Position numbers and translations under genes: made by a program
The notes under the pieces: generated by a model
What the model saw: only the letters and a program-made list of their open reading frames with translations
What the model was told of the DNA's origin: nothing
Databases searched by the model: none
In this document: positions 18,369-27,344 of the stretch, in pieces
Position numbering within the stretch: the first letter of the stretch is position 1
How the letters are laid out: each line of letters begins with the position of its first letter
Origin: CAZPXZ01 sp965221505
Lineage (GTDB): Bacteria > Pseudomonadota > Alphaproteobacteria > Rhodobacterales > CAZPXZ01
Direction: 5' to 3'
NCBI GenBank assembly: GCA_965221505.1
Contig: CBDCSI010000002.1
Location: forward strand, 620,001 to 684,000
Length of the DNA stretch: 64,000 nucleotides

Positions 18369-19033
18369 GCGAAGGGTTGATCTCGCAACACCGTCGCCCG
18401 CATGTCAAGTGAAGTCTGCCGGAAATGGAGCGAAGGCAGCAATCAGTGCGACGATGACGAGAAAACTGGCCGAATGCCCTATCCCGGAGCCTATCCCGGA
18501 GCCCGGAGCGTGCCCCTCCTGATTTCGTTTGAGCCCGCCGAAGCGCGAGACATTTCCAGGCGCATCGAAATCCACTAACGCCCAAACACGGCAGCTGGCT
18601 CAACATGGCCAAAATCGAGATCGGCGTGTTGTCGCGAGAGTGTTTTGTCTCGCCGCATCCTGGATCCGGAAACCTCATCCGGGAACTCGAAGCATGGGGA
18701 GCGCGACAATATCGAGAAGAGTCCGCTGTCCATGGAGGTTCACGACCGAAGGCGCTCGGATCAGACTCCGTTCGTTCTATCCCACATCACAATGGTATCG
18801 GACCACTAGTCTTGGCGGGCGTACAGTTCTGTGTAACCTACTCTCTCATCCGCGCCCGTCGACGCCCTGTCGTTCGAATTACGTCGTCGACGTCGCCGGA
18901 GATCTCGGTTCGAGGTAGCCGTCAAGCGCGTCTGAACTGATGCTCTGGGCCGCGCTGTGCGCACACTCCGTCCGCAGTGTCAAGGTTAAACCCTACCGCC
19001 GGTCGTGAAGCAAGAGAGGCGATGGGCCTCTCG
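18369..19033. other. Inter-unit region 1-2, longer than the others
   Basis: This interval is about 235 nt longer than the other inter-unit regions. It holds sequence related to the other 3' regions, a tandem 12-mer duplication, and from about 18840 a stretch similar to 15850-16050 before unit 1. No gene is supported. Confidence 0.5.
18478..18501 (+). repeat. Tandem 12-mer duplication CCTATCCCGGAG
   Basis: Two adjacent perfect copies of CCTATCCCGGAG occupy 18478-18489 and 18490-18501. Other units have a single related TTATCCCGGA at the equivalent place (before unit 3, around 21577), so the second copy is specific to this interval. Confidence 0.8.
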
Positions 19034-19184
19034 CCATTATTGGTTCCCAGCTCCGCGATATGGTGTCGGACAGGGCAGGCACGGCTCGGAAGCGTGCGTC
19101 GGGGGCCACAGCGGAAGATCTTGCATCGACGACGCCCTTCCGCCGCGATCCTGCGCAGCGTCCCAAAGTCAGACGGGGGAAGTT
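19034..19184 (+). promoter_or_regulatory. Unit 2 conserved 151-nt leader block
   Basis: The block begins CCATTATTGGTTCCC and is nearly identical to that of unit 1, including GACAGGGCAGGCACGGCT and GTCAGACGGGG before the small ORF. The length to the ATG is again exactly 151 nt. Confidence 0.5.
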
Positions 19185-19319
19185 ATGCACATTCGTCAAC
19201 GGGTAGAGCCGTTCGGGCAACGCACTGAAGCGACCGGCGAACGTAGCGGGCGGACTTGGAAGGCGATGTCGGCACGATCCTTCCTGCCGTGTCCGTGCGG
19301 AGATTGCGACCGTGCGTAG
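19185..19319 (+). CDS. Unit 2 small ORF, 44 aa
   Basis: The peptide begins MHIRQRVEPFGQ and ends PCPCGDCDRA, closely matching unit 1 (about 37 of 44 positions by eye). The same frame is open upstream as far as a GTG at 19005, but units 4-6 have stops in that stretch, so the ATG at 19185 is the better start. The stop overlaps the large gene start by 8 nt. Confidence 0.5.
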   Translation: MHIRQRVEPFGQRTEATGERSGRTWKAMSARSFLPCPCGDCDRA

Positions 19320-21339
19320 TCTTCGTCAAATGACGTCGGACCTGGAGTCATGGGTCGCCGAGAAGCCTGAGACCCGAACGTGTAGGCTACGGTTCGCGAA
19401 CCGCTTGGCAGGGCTTGGCCTGCCTAACTCCTGGCTTCCTGATCCGAAGTCGGTACTGGAATTGCGGCTCGACGATCCGGACCCCATTCCCGCACGCCTC
19501 GGCGACTGGATCGAGGAACGCACCAGGCACGTGCACTCCCCTTGGCGAAAGCCTTCCAAGGTGGGAACGACCTACATGCTCCCCAATTGGCTACCGCGAA
19601 TTCAGTCCTGGGGATTCAAACCTCCGTCGTCAATACGCGCCTGGATGCGGCATGGCCTTCCCTCCACTACCCGAGTTACCTATCCGTCGAGCTTCCGTCG
19701 GGTTGACCAACTCTGCCTGAAAGACATAGTCCTTCGTCGTCAGTCCGTCAGCGCACAACGGCGAGAATCCATGCTCAATCACGCAGAGTGGATTCTCGAC
19801 AGCCTCAGAGCGGTCTTGGGATACGATCCGGTCCGGTCGACCTGGCTGGAGCAGATGATTGAGGATACAGTAGAGTTTGAAAGGTGGACTCTCTCAAGCG
19901 TATGGAACCCATTCGTGCTGGAATTCAACCGCCCGGCGAGCCTTTTCCTTCGGAAAGACTGCCCAAACCTACGGGACCAACTTAAACTCGAAAGGGGTTG
20001 CGACGGAGGAGCGCACCGACGCTCCTTTGCGGAGCAGCAGCCGTGGGCAGCCATCTCCCTTCTGAACAGATCCAGCGCATCTCGCGGGCTCAACGAGATA
20101 GACCGCAACCCGGCCAACGGCTTGTTGGCCGCCGCGCGGGAGCTCTGCTGTTTTTCGGGCCGCGCATACTGCCCGAGGTCAGTCACCTTCGCCAGATTCC
20201 TACCTCGACGGCGACACGCCCCGTCCTTCGATCACATTCTCGACGAGTGCAATTGCTTTGGCCGCCACAGCATGCGATGCCTTCTCATGGAGGCCCATGT
20301 CCAGGACGGCGGCGAACTGATTTCCCACATTCGCGACGGTCCGACCGTTGTCCTCCGCCAAATCACTCGCGCGCACATGCTACGCGACAGTCCCTGGAAT
20401 TATCGGGACGTCGCAGACGAGACAACATTCGCCACTGCGGCCCTGCTTCTGCGAATGATGGTCCGGGATCGATTCGTCGATCCGGCGCGCCTCGAGCCCA
20501 ATCTTGCTTTTGGCGCTATGGTCGTCATGTCGGCAGAATCGCTGGCGGCTTACGCGAATTGCGACAGATACTCATTACCCGAGTATGAGACTTTCGGACA
20601 CACGACGATAGATCGCGGTCTCGACGCCGGCATAAGGGCCTTCGTTCATCTTGTCGGTTCCACGCGCAAGCCGCGGTTGACCACGCGTCAGTTAATTCGG
20701 CTCTCGGAACACTGCGAAAGAGAAGGAACGATCTTGTCTCGGAACCGGCAGCTGCAAGACCTGACAGACTGGTCGATTGCCCCGCAGCTCTTGGAGACTT
20801 GCGAGCGATTGGGGTCTGAGGACTTGGCAATGGTGCCACTGGCCAAGATTGCCGACTTGGAAGATGAAGGCCGAACAATGAAGCACTGCCTAGCGTACAG
20901 CAATTCTTATGTCACCAGACTTTTGGTGGGACAGATTTCAGTCATTTCCGTACGTACCGCCACCGGCGTGCGGGCGACGCTCGTATTGCAGCCCGTCCAG
21001 GCCACACGGTACGGCGAAGCGGTGATTCAGAACTGGAGAATTGAGGAATTTCGTGGGTCCCGAAATGCAAGGCCACCCCGTTTCTTCCATCGCCTTGTCG
21101 AACGGCTGGTTGAGGAACTGGACGCGCAATGCCCGATACCGATCCCCGAGTCGGTAAGACGACAGCGGCGGAGGGTTGTCGATGCTCTGGGTTCGCCTCT
21201 TGAAATCAACCGGGACAAGGGAGTCGCCGACGATAGATGGCGCAGTTTCTATCGTAGAGCGCTACCGCCTCGGTTCTCGAAATTGACGCCGCACAAAATA
21301 GTGGCTAGCTACTACCAGAGTCTGGAGGCGCGGCGTTGA
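19312..21339 (+). CDS. Array unit 2 large protein with PcfJ-like C-terminal domain
   Basis: This 675-aa paralogue of unit 1 starts at GTG (VRSLRQMTSDLESW). Core blocks are retained: PARLGDWIEERTR, GTTYMLPNWL, GYDPVRSTWLEQMIE, EFNRPASLFLRK, RRSFAEQQPWAAIS, the short Cys cluster LCCFSGRAYC, TRKPRLTTRQLIRLSEH, and the PcfJ-like DEGRTMKHCLAY with Cys526, RATLVLQP and NARPPRF. Units 1 and 2 are the most similar pair at the N-terminus, suggesting a recent duplication between them. No signal peptide or membrane span is seen. Function is unknown. Confidence 0.8.
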   Translation: MRSLRQMTSDLESWVAEKPETRTCRLRFANRLAGLGLPNSWLPDPKSVLELRLDDPDPIPARLGDWIEERTRHVHSPWRKPSKVGTTYMLPNWLPRIQSWGFKPPSSIRAWMRHGLPSTTRVTYPSSFRRVDQLCLKDIVLRRQSVSAQRRESMLNHAEWILDSLRAVLGYDPVRSTWLEQMIEDTVEFERWTLSSVWNPFVLEFNRPASLFLRKDCPNLRDQLKLERGCDGGAHRRSFAEQQPWAAISLLNRSSASRGLNEIDRNPANGLLAAARELCCFSGRAYCPRSVTFARFLPRRRHAPSFDHILDECNCFGRHSMRCLLMEAHVQDGGELISHIRDGPTVVLRQITRAHMLRDSPWNYRDVADETTFATAALLLRMMVRDRFVDPARLEPNLAFGAMVVMSAESLAAYANCDRYSLPEYETFGHTTIDRGLDAGIRAFVHLVGSTRKPRLTTRQLIRLSEHCEREGTILSRNRQLQDLTDWSIAPQLLETCERLGSEDLAMVPLAKIADLEDEGRTMKHCLAYSNSYVTRLLVGQISVISVRTATGVRATLVLQPVQATRYGEAVIQNWRIEEFRGSRNARPPRFFHRLVERLVEELDAQCPIPIPESVRRQRRRVVDALGSPLEINRDKGVADDRWRSFYRRALPPRFSKLTPHKIVASYYQSLEARR

Positions 21340-21770
21340 CCGTCCGAAGCCGTCGCCCGCGCGTCACGCGTCACGCCCTTTGCCTCGCTCTGGCAAACCG
21401 AACGGTCGTGCACGCTGGAAGCGAGTCTGTCCGCCGGTCAACAAGATTCTTAGGCGGTTGGATATAGGCAAGAACAACGCCGCACCCATCGCCGCGCGGT
21501 TCCGTCAGGATTGATGAAAACCAAATGAAGGCCGCGGTCAGTGCCGATTATCGAGAGGAGACCGGGCGAACGCCGTTATCCCGGAACGTGCCCGTGCGCA
21601 CTCGCTCCCGCCACTTTGCCGGAATCAACGGCATGCCAGGCTTGAGAGTAATGCCGTACGCCTACGAGTCGATGGCTTTAGCTAAGTTCGTCGCCGACTC
21701 GGCCGTCTCTTCGAAGTTCCGTAGGATCGCAGGCAATGACGCAAAGGCGGGGATAGCGATCCGTCCATTG
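21340..21770. other. Inter-unit region 2-3
   Basis: This conserved 3' region follows unit 2 (TTGACCGTCC just after the stop, then GTCACG repeats near 21361-21376). It contains TTATCCCGGAACGTGCCC, related to the other intervals. No gene or RNA is supported. Confidence 0.5.
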
Positions 21771-21921
21771 CCATAATTGGCCAGCAGACTCGCGATATCG
21801 TGTCGTCCAGGGCAGGCACGGCCTGGTATCGTACACTCAGGACCGCACTGGAGGGTCTTGCCCCGAGGACACGATTCCAGCTCGAACCTGTGCAATGTGC
21901 CGAGAACAGAAAGAGGTTTTC
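21771..21921 (+). promoter_or_regulatory. Unit 3 conserved 151-nt leader block
   Basis: The block begins CCATAATTGGCCAGC and keeps CGCGATATCGTGTCG and CCAGGGCAGGCACGGCCTGG. It is exactly 151 nt to the small-ORF ATG, with AGAGG as a weaker Shine-Dalgarno. Confidence 0.5.
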
Positions 21922-22056
21922 ATGCACGTACTCCAGCGGGCAGAGCACTTCCGGCGACCGACGAACGCAACCGGCGACTCCAATGGGCCGACCGGCACGA
22001 CGGCGTCACAACAGGCGCACGTGGCCTGTACATCCGGGGTGATCAACCGTGCTTAG
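21922..22056 (+). CDS. Unit 3 small ORF, 44 aa
   Basis: The peptide begins MHVLQRAEHFRRP, contains NATGDSNGPTG and ends SGVINRA. It keeps the 44-codon length and the 8-nt overlap (GTGCTTAG) with the disrupted large gene. The terminal CDRA of units 1-2 is replaced by INRA. Confidence 0.45.
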   Translation: MHVLQRAEHFRRPTNATGDSNGPTGTTASQQAHVACTSGVINRA

Positions 22057-22689
22057 CGCGCGGCAAGCGACGGCCTGCCTGTATTCCTGGGCTTCCGAAT
22101 CGCCCTCTACACGGAGATGTAGGTTCGTCAAGACAGTCTTGTTGCTCGGGCTTGAACTTCCGCCCTTGAAGTCTCTGAAGGCGAACTTGCCAAAACGAGC
22201 CTTAGGCGAACGTCGTTACCCGTACGGCGGCGTGGACCCGGTTCCGGAATACGTTGGAGACTGGATCGAGGAACGAGCCAGGTGGCTTTACGCCCCCCGC
22301 CGGGAAGTTGCCGAAAACGGAACAACCTACGCGATCCCGTTCTGGCTGCTGCGGTTCCGCGGGCCGGACAACGATACGCCCAGGGGAATACGAACACGAA
22401 TTCGCCTAGGTAATATCGCCAGAGCGAGAATTACAAGTCCGTTTACCGCCCGCCCGGTTCCGGAGGATGCACTGCACAACATTATCCTTCGTCGTCAAAC
22501 TGAGGATGCGAGACGGTGCGAAAACTTGTTCGCCGGAGCGGAGCGGTTGTGGAAAGGCCTCGTCGTAGTCTTGGGATACGGCCCGGCTCGATCGGACTGG
22601 CTTCTGAAAGTGATGGTGGATCCGGAAAAGGCCGAGCGGTGGGCTCTATCAAGCGTATGGAATCCGTTCGTCGAGGAATTCGACCGTCC

Positions 22690-22697
22690 GGCGAGCC
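22690..22697 (+). repeat. Target site duplication, left copy
   Basis: GGCGAGCC immediately left of the IS is repeated right of it at 25208-25215. The uninterrupted paralogues carry a single copy at this point (CCGGCGAGCCTCC). Confidence 0.9.
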
Positions 22698-22729
22698 CTA
22701 CCGAGTAGCCATAAGTCTGCTACACAACG
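22698..22729 (+). repeat. IS left inverted repeat
   Basis: It begins CTACCGAGTAGCCATAAG and pairs with the right end over about 32 bp, with a mismatch at position 3. Confidence 0.88.
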
Positions 22730-22848
22730 AGATTCAGGTGCGTCGACAGCTCGCCGGAATGTCGTGCGTCTCAGCGACCTCCTCTGATCGAATCGGGGTT
22801 TGACATCTGACGCTGGACAACGCGGCTTCCGCGTTGTATACCCGGCGC

Positions 22849-25185
22849 ATGACGACCCAATCTCAGATTCAACGCAAGCTGAACTGTGCGGCATCGCAGT
22901 CCCGGATTGTGACGCTGGCGTCGGAAGAGCGCTATGTCAGCCGTCGGGCGTTCGGCCGACGCGTCTGCGAGGAGTTCGGTTTTTTCGACGCTCGGGGTGC
23001 GCCTCAGTTGGCGGGGTGCTTGAAGGCGCTCCGAACCCTGGAGACGCGTTCGCCGGACCTGGTTCTGCCCTCTCCGCAGCCGGTGTCGGTTCGAGCGGGA
23101 TGCGCGCTGTTGCCGGAGCCGGTGGCCCCTGCACGGGACGTTCCGAGTCGGGTATCGGAGCTTGCCGGGTTCGAACTCGTCGTCGTTTCGAGCCCGGCGG
23201 AGCGCCGGGTGTGGAACACGCTGATGGAGCGGGAGCACCCGCACGGAACGACGATCTTTGCGGGTTGCCAATTGCGCTATCTGGTGCGTTCGGCACACGG
23301 CTATCTGGGCGGGGCGGGGTTCTCGTCGGCCGCGTTGCGCCTTGCGGCGCGGGACCGCTGGATGGCTTGGGGAGCGGAGCAGCGCGCGACGCACCTGAAC
23401 CGGGTTGCGTGCCTGAGCCGCTTTCTGATCCGCCCCGGCGTCGCCTGCCGCAACCTTGCCAGCCATGTTCTGGGCCGCATACTCCGGCGCTTTCCGCGCG
23501 ACTTCGAGCGGCGCTACCGCTTCCGGCCCTGGCTTGTGGAAACGTTTCTCGAGCCGCACTATAGCGGCGCAAGCCTGCGGGCGGCCAACTTCCTGCGGGT
23601 CGGCGAGACTGCGGGCCGGGGTCGGCAGGACCGGACGCACCGGTGCGCGAAGCCGGTCAAGTCGGTCTGGATGTTCGAACTGGACCGACGCTGGCGACGG
23701 CGTCTTGCCGTACCGTTCGTCGACGCGACGCCGACGCTGGCCGTCGGCGAGGGCCTCGACGCCGAGGGGTGGGCGGCGCACGAGTTCGGAGGTGCGACGT
23801 TGGGAGACAAGCGACTGACGGCGAGACTGGTCAAGAGCGCGCGCCTTCTCGCAGAAGTGCCCGGACGCGCGATCCATGCCCATCCGGCGTGCGACGACGC
23901 AGCGGCGAACGGGTTCTATCGCCTGATGGCGCAGCCTTCGGAAACGGGGGTCACCGTGGAGAACATCGTCGCGCCGCACCGCGAACGCAGCATTCGGCGC
24001 ATGCGCGACCAGAAGGCCGTCCTGGCGATCCAGGACGGTACCGACTTCAACTTCGCGACGCGGCCCCATACCGAGGGGCTGCAACTGATCGGAAAGAACC
24101 AGACGCACGCGACGACGATGGGGCTGCATCTTCACGCGACGCTGGCGGTGAGCGCAACCGGACTCCCGCTCGGCGTGCTTCGTCTCGGCTTCGACGACCC
24201 CGACGCCAGGGCCGACCCGAACTACAAGAAAACGCAGCGTTGGTTCGACGGATTCCGCGACACCGTCCACGCCGCGCGAGAGGTGACCGGCAAGACGCGG
24301 GTCGTCGCGGTGTGCGACCGCGAGGCCGACGTCTTCGAACTGTTCGACGCACAACGCAAGCAAACCCGCGTCGAACTGTTGGTTCGCGCACGCCACGACC
24401 GCCTCCTGGACACGAAGAGCAAGACCAAACTCTTCGAAACCGTTCGCGCGGGTCCGCCCGCAGGCGTCCTCAAGGTCGAGGTGGCCGGCCTGACCGAGCG
24501 CCCGAAGTCGAGTCGGAAGAAGGCCCGACCCGCGCGCAGCAAGCGGCTCGCAAACTGCGAGTTGCGCCATTGTCGCGTCGTTCTGCCCGCCACCGCGACA
24601 CAGGCCCGGCCGCTATCGGTCTCCGTAGTACACGTCGTCGAAGTCAACCCCCCCGGCAACGAGAAGCCGGTCGAGTGGTATCTGCTCACCACCCTCCGTC
24701 TCGACGATGCCGAAGACGCGGCCGACGTCGTTCGATACTACCTTCAGCGCTGGCGAATCGAAGACTTCTTCCGGGTGCTGAAATCCGGCTGCAAGGCCGA
24801 GAACCAACTGTTCCGGTCGGCCGACAGGCTGCAACGCGGCATCGCGATCCACGCCGTCATCGCATGGCGCATCATGCTCATGACCCTGCTCGGTCGGCAA
24901 GTGCCCGAATGCAGCGCAGAGCTCATGTTCTCCGAAGCCGAACTCGCCTTCCTTCGAGACTACGCCCGCAGAGCCGACATGCCCGTGCCGCAAAACCTCG
25001 GAGACGCAGTGCAGATCGTCGCCCGCCTCGGAGGATGGCGGGGCAGAACGCACGACCCGGAACCGGGAAATCAGATCATGTGGCATGGATACAGTCTGCT
25101 TACGCAAGCGACCATGGGCCACGAAATCGGCTTCGAAGCCGGAGTGCGATATGCGGTCAGTCAGATGCAGACACCCGTTGTGTAG
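22849..25185 (+). CDS. Transposase: DruA-like (DUF4338) domain fused to a Tn5-like DDE transposase
   Basis: This 778-aa protein has two clear parts. Residues about 20-290 resemble DUF4338/DruA (FSSAALRLAARDRWMAWG, CLSRFLIRPGVACRNLASH, RPWLVETFLEP, TAGRGRQDR). From about 305 it is Tn5-like: the DNA-binding segment WAAHEFGGATLGDKRLTARL, Asp396 in AIQDGTDF, Asp490 in VCDREADVF, and Glu638 within the Y-R-E-K motif (YLQRWRIEDFFRVLKSG). A C-terminal dimerisation-like segment follows (LGDAVQIVARLGGWRGR). All three DDE residues are present and the frame is intact, so it could be active. I took the ATG at 22849; a TTG 15 nt upstream is possible. Confidence 0.88.
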   Translation: MTTQSQIQRKLNCAASQSRIVTLASEERYVSRRAFGRRVCEEFGFFDARGAPQLAGCLKALRTLETRSPDLVLPSPQPVSVRAGCALLPEPVAPARDVPSRVSELAGFELVVVSSPAERRVWNTLMEREHPHGTTIFAGCQLRYLVRSAHGYLGGAGFSSAALRLAARDRWMAWGAEQRATHLNRVACLSRFLIRPGVACRNLASHVLGRILRRFPRDFERRYRFRPWLVETFLEPHYSGASLRAANFLRVGETAGRGRQDRTHRCAKPVKSVWMFELDRRWRRRLAVPFVDATPTLAVGEGLDAEGWAAHEFGGATLGDKRLTARLVKSARLLAEVPGRAIHAHPACDDAAANGFYRLMAQPSETGVTVENIVAPHRERSIRRMRDQKAVLAIQDGTDFNFATRPHTEGLQLIGKNQTHATTMGLHLHATLAVSATGLPLGVLRLGFDDPDARADPNYKKTQRWFDGFRDTVHAAREVTGKTRVVAVCDREADVFELFDAQRKQTRVELLVRARHDRLLDTKSKTKLFETVRAGPPAGVLKVEVAGLTERPKSSRKKARPARSKRLANCELRHCRVVLPATATQARPLSVSVVHVVEVNPPGNEKPVEWYLLTTLRLDDAEDAADVVRYYLQRWRIEDFFRVLKSGCKAENQLFRSADRLQRGIAIHAVIAWRIMLMTLLGRQVPECSAELMFSEAELAFLRDYARRADMPVPQNLGDAVQIVARLGGWRGRTHDPEPGNQIMWHGYSLLTQATMGHEIGFEAGVRYAVSQMQTPVV

Positions 25186-25207
25186 CAGACTTATGGCTAC
25201 TCGGCAG
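25176..25207 (-). repeat. IS right inverted repeat
   Basis: Read inward on the minus strand it begins CTGCCGAGTAGCCATAAG, matching the left end except at position 3. Confidence 0.88.
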
Positions 25208-25215
25208 GGCGAGCC
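25208..25215 (+). repeat. Target site duplication, right copy
   Basis: This is the second copy of GGCGAGCC, after which the unit 3 coding sequence resumes with TCCTCCTTCGAGAG. Confidence 0.9.
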
Positions 25216-26630
25216 TCCTCCTTCGAGAGAATTGCCCAAGCCTCCGGGATCAACTGAAACTGGAGCAGGGTCGGGACGGGGGAAGGCACCGCCGCTCCTT
25301 TGCAGAGCAACAGCCCTGGGCCGCCATGTCTCTACTGGAGGGTCCTTACGCAGGTAGCGGACTTCGCGCGGTCGACCGCAACCCGGCCAAGGGCTTGCCG
25401 GCCGCCGCGCGGGAGCTGTGCTGTACCTCGCATGGGGACCCCTGTCCGAAGTCGGTCAACTTTGCCAAATACGTAGCTCGACGGCGCCACGACCCGTCTC
25501 TCGATCGCATACTCGGCAATCAGTCGTTCGATGACCGCCGCATCCGATCCATTCTGATGTTGGCCCATGCGCAGGACGGCAACGAGCTGATGTCCTTCAT
25601 TCGAGACGATCCGACCGTCTTCCGCCGGCAGATCGCCCGCGCAAACATGGTACTGACCAACCTGCATAACGATCGGGAGGTGAAGACCGAGACTGCATAC
25701 GACACTGCGGCCCTGCTCGTGCGAATGATGGTTCGGGATCGCTTTGTCGATCTGGACCGCCTCGAACCCGATCTCTTGGCTGGCGCTCTCATCGCGTTGT
25801 CGGCAGACTCTCTGGGGGCGTATGTGAACGACTGCGCTATTCCGATTCTGGAGCATGCGGTTTCCGGATACGCGGAGACGTATCGAGAGCCGGAGTCAGA
25901 CGGCCGTCTCGACTCGGGCATTCGAGCTTTCGTTCGCTCTGTCGGATCGACACGCAAGCCGCTGCTGACGACGCGTCAGCTGATCTGGTTCTCGGATTGC
26001 TGCGCGAGAACCCGAACGCACTGGTTTCAGGTTCAGCAGCGGCAAATCCCGACGTGCTGCCCGATCCTCCCTCAGCTCACGGAAGCGTGCAGGCGTATGA
26101 AGCACGACGACGACGCAGTGGTGCCGCTGGCCAGTGTTTCCGACCTGAACGGCGAAGGCAAGGTCATGAACCACTGCCTTTCGAACTACGGCAATTACTA
26201 CATTTCTCAACTAGTCATGGGAAATATCGCGATCCTGTCCGTCCGGCCTGCGGGAGACAAGCGAGCGACGCTCGTGTTGCGGCCCGTCCTAGCGCACGTA
26301 AGCGGAAAATTGGTAATACAGAGATGGAGAACCGGAGAATTTCAGGGGCCCGGCAACGCAAAGCCACGCCGTTCCTGCCGTCGCCTTGTCAAGCGGCTGG
26401 TTAAGGAACTGGACGCGCAATGCCCGATCCCGGTCCCAGAGTCGGAGAGACAACGGCGGCAGGGCATAGTCGAAATGCTGTTCCCGACTCGCGACATCAA
26501 CCTGGACAAGGAAGTCGCAGACGACGCATGGCGAGAATTCTATCTTACGGCGCTGCCGCGCCGGTTCTCCGAAGTAACGCCGCGCGAATTGATGGCCAGC
26601 TACTTCGAGAGTCTGGAGTCGAAGGGCTGA

Positions 26631-27058
26631 TCGTCCGACACGATCGCCCGCAGGTCAGGCCCTTCGCCTCCTCCGGGCAATCCGCACAGCGGCGTATGCC
26701 GGAAGCGAGTCTGCCCGCCGGACAACGGCGACAGCCGTCGGCGGTCGGATCGAAGCGAGAATGTCGCCGCAACAGTTTCCACGCCAGTCCGTCAAGCCGC
26801 CGAGAACGGAGGACGGCAGCCGTGAGTGTCTGTGATAGGGACACGACCGGCCGAGGTCGTGGTGCCAAGAGTGCCTTCCCACCCCCGGTTGTTCGCCTCA
26901 TGCCGCCGTTATCACTGGCAAACCCGGCTCGATATCGACGCCGTGCGCGGCCGCGCTCACGCATTGGGCCCGGCGGGACGGAAACTCGCTCCGCGCTATC
27001 AGCGTTCTGCCAAATCGCCGGAGGTGGCGCGAGAGCGACGACGGGGATCCGTCCTTTG
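26631..27058. other. Inter-unit region 3-4
   Basis: It starts with the conserved 3' motif (CTGATCGTCC overlapping the stop, GTCAGGCCC, GGGCAATCCG). A perfect 6-bp hairpin GATCGT-ccgac-ACGATC lies at 26629-26645. Later sequence (AAACCCGGCTCGATATCGAC, GGGCCCGGCGGGACGG) recurs in the next two intervals. No gene is supported. Confidence 0.5.
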
Positions 27059-27209
27059 CCATAATCGGGTTGTAGACCCGCGATATCGTGTCGGATAGGG
27101 CAAGCACAGCTTGAAATCGTTTATTGCGGGTCGAGCTGGACCGTCATAACCCGAGGACGCGATTCCGCTGCGACCATCTGCAGTGCCCCAAAGGCAGAAG
27201 GGGGTCGTC
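27059..27209 (+). promoter_or_regulatory. Unit 4 conserved 151-nt leader block
   Basis: The block begins CCATAATCGGGTTG and contains CGCGATATCGTGTCGG. In the small-ORF frame it contains TAG (27096) and TAA, so coding does not extend upstream here. GGGGG precedes the ATG. Confidence 0.5.
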
Positions 27210-27344
27210 ATGCACGTACACCAACGGGCAATGCCGTATTGGCGACCAATGGAGGCGACCGGCGAGTGCTGTTGGCCAGCGCGGGCGGCGGTTTCACCGC
27301 GTGTTCTCGCCCCTCGCCCATTTGGAAGGTTCAACCGTGCGTAA
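27210..27344 (+). CDS. Unit 4 small ORF, 44 aa
   Basis: The peptide begins MHVHQRAMPYWRP, contains EATGECCWPAR and ends GRFNRA. It is the most divergent in its second half. The length is 44 codons and the overlap with the large gene is 8 nt (GTGCGTAA). Confidence 0.45.
   Translation: MHVHQRAMPYWRPMEATGECCWPARAAVSPRVLAPRPFGRFNRA

Larger units (their letters stand above)
22698..25207 (+). mobile_element. IS of the IS4/Tn5-like group, 2510 bp, inside unit 3
   Basis: The element is bounded by terminal inverted repeats of about 32 bp (22698-22729 and 25176-25207) that differ at one position: CTACCGAGTAGCC on the left and CTGCCGAGTAGCC read inward from the right. It is flanked by an 8-bp direct duplication GGCGAGCC. 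One large gene fills most of it. The 8-bp duplication and the Tn5-like catalytic domain fit the IS50/ISPepr1 side of the IS4 family. The size is large for that group because the transposase carries an extra N-terminal domain. Confidence 0.93.
22049..26630 (+). pseudogene. Array unit 3 large gene, disrupted by an IS
   Basis: The 5' part runs 22049-22697 (VLSARQATACL to EFDRPAS) and the 3' part 25216-26630. Removing the 2510-bp IS and one 8-bp duplicate rejoins the frame perfectly at the conserved FDRPASLLLRENCPSL segment and gives 687 codons, the family length. The downstream part is otherwise intact: RRSFAEQQPWAAMS, the Cys cluster LCCTSHGDPCPKS, TRKPLLTTRQLIWFSD, the PcfJ-like GEGKVMNHCL, RATLVLRP, GPGNAKP and the tail INLDKEVADDAWREFY. 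Decay has not gone further than the insertion, so the event looks recent. As it stands the gene should yield only a fragment of about 219 residues. Confidence 0.9.

Noticed and set aside
22771..24570. 599-codon minus-strand frame inside the IS
   Set aside because: It is antisense to the transposase, whose DDE residues and domain order are intact. No IS accessory gene is recognisable in it.
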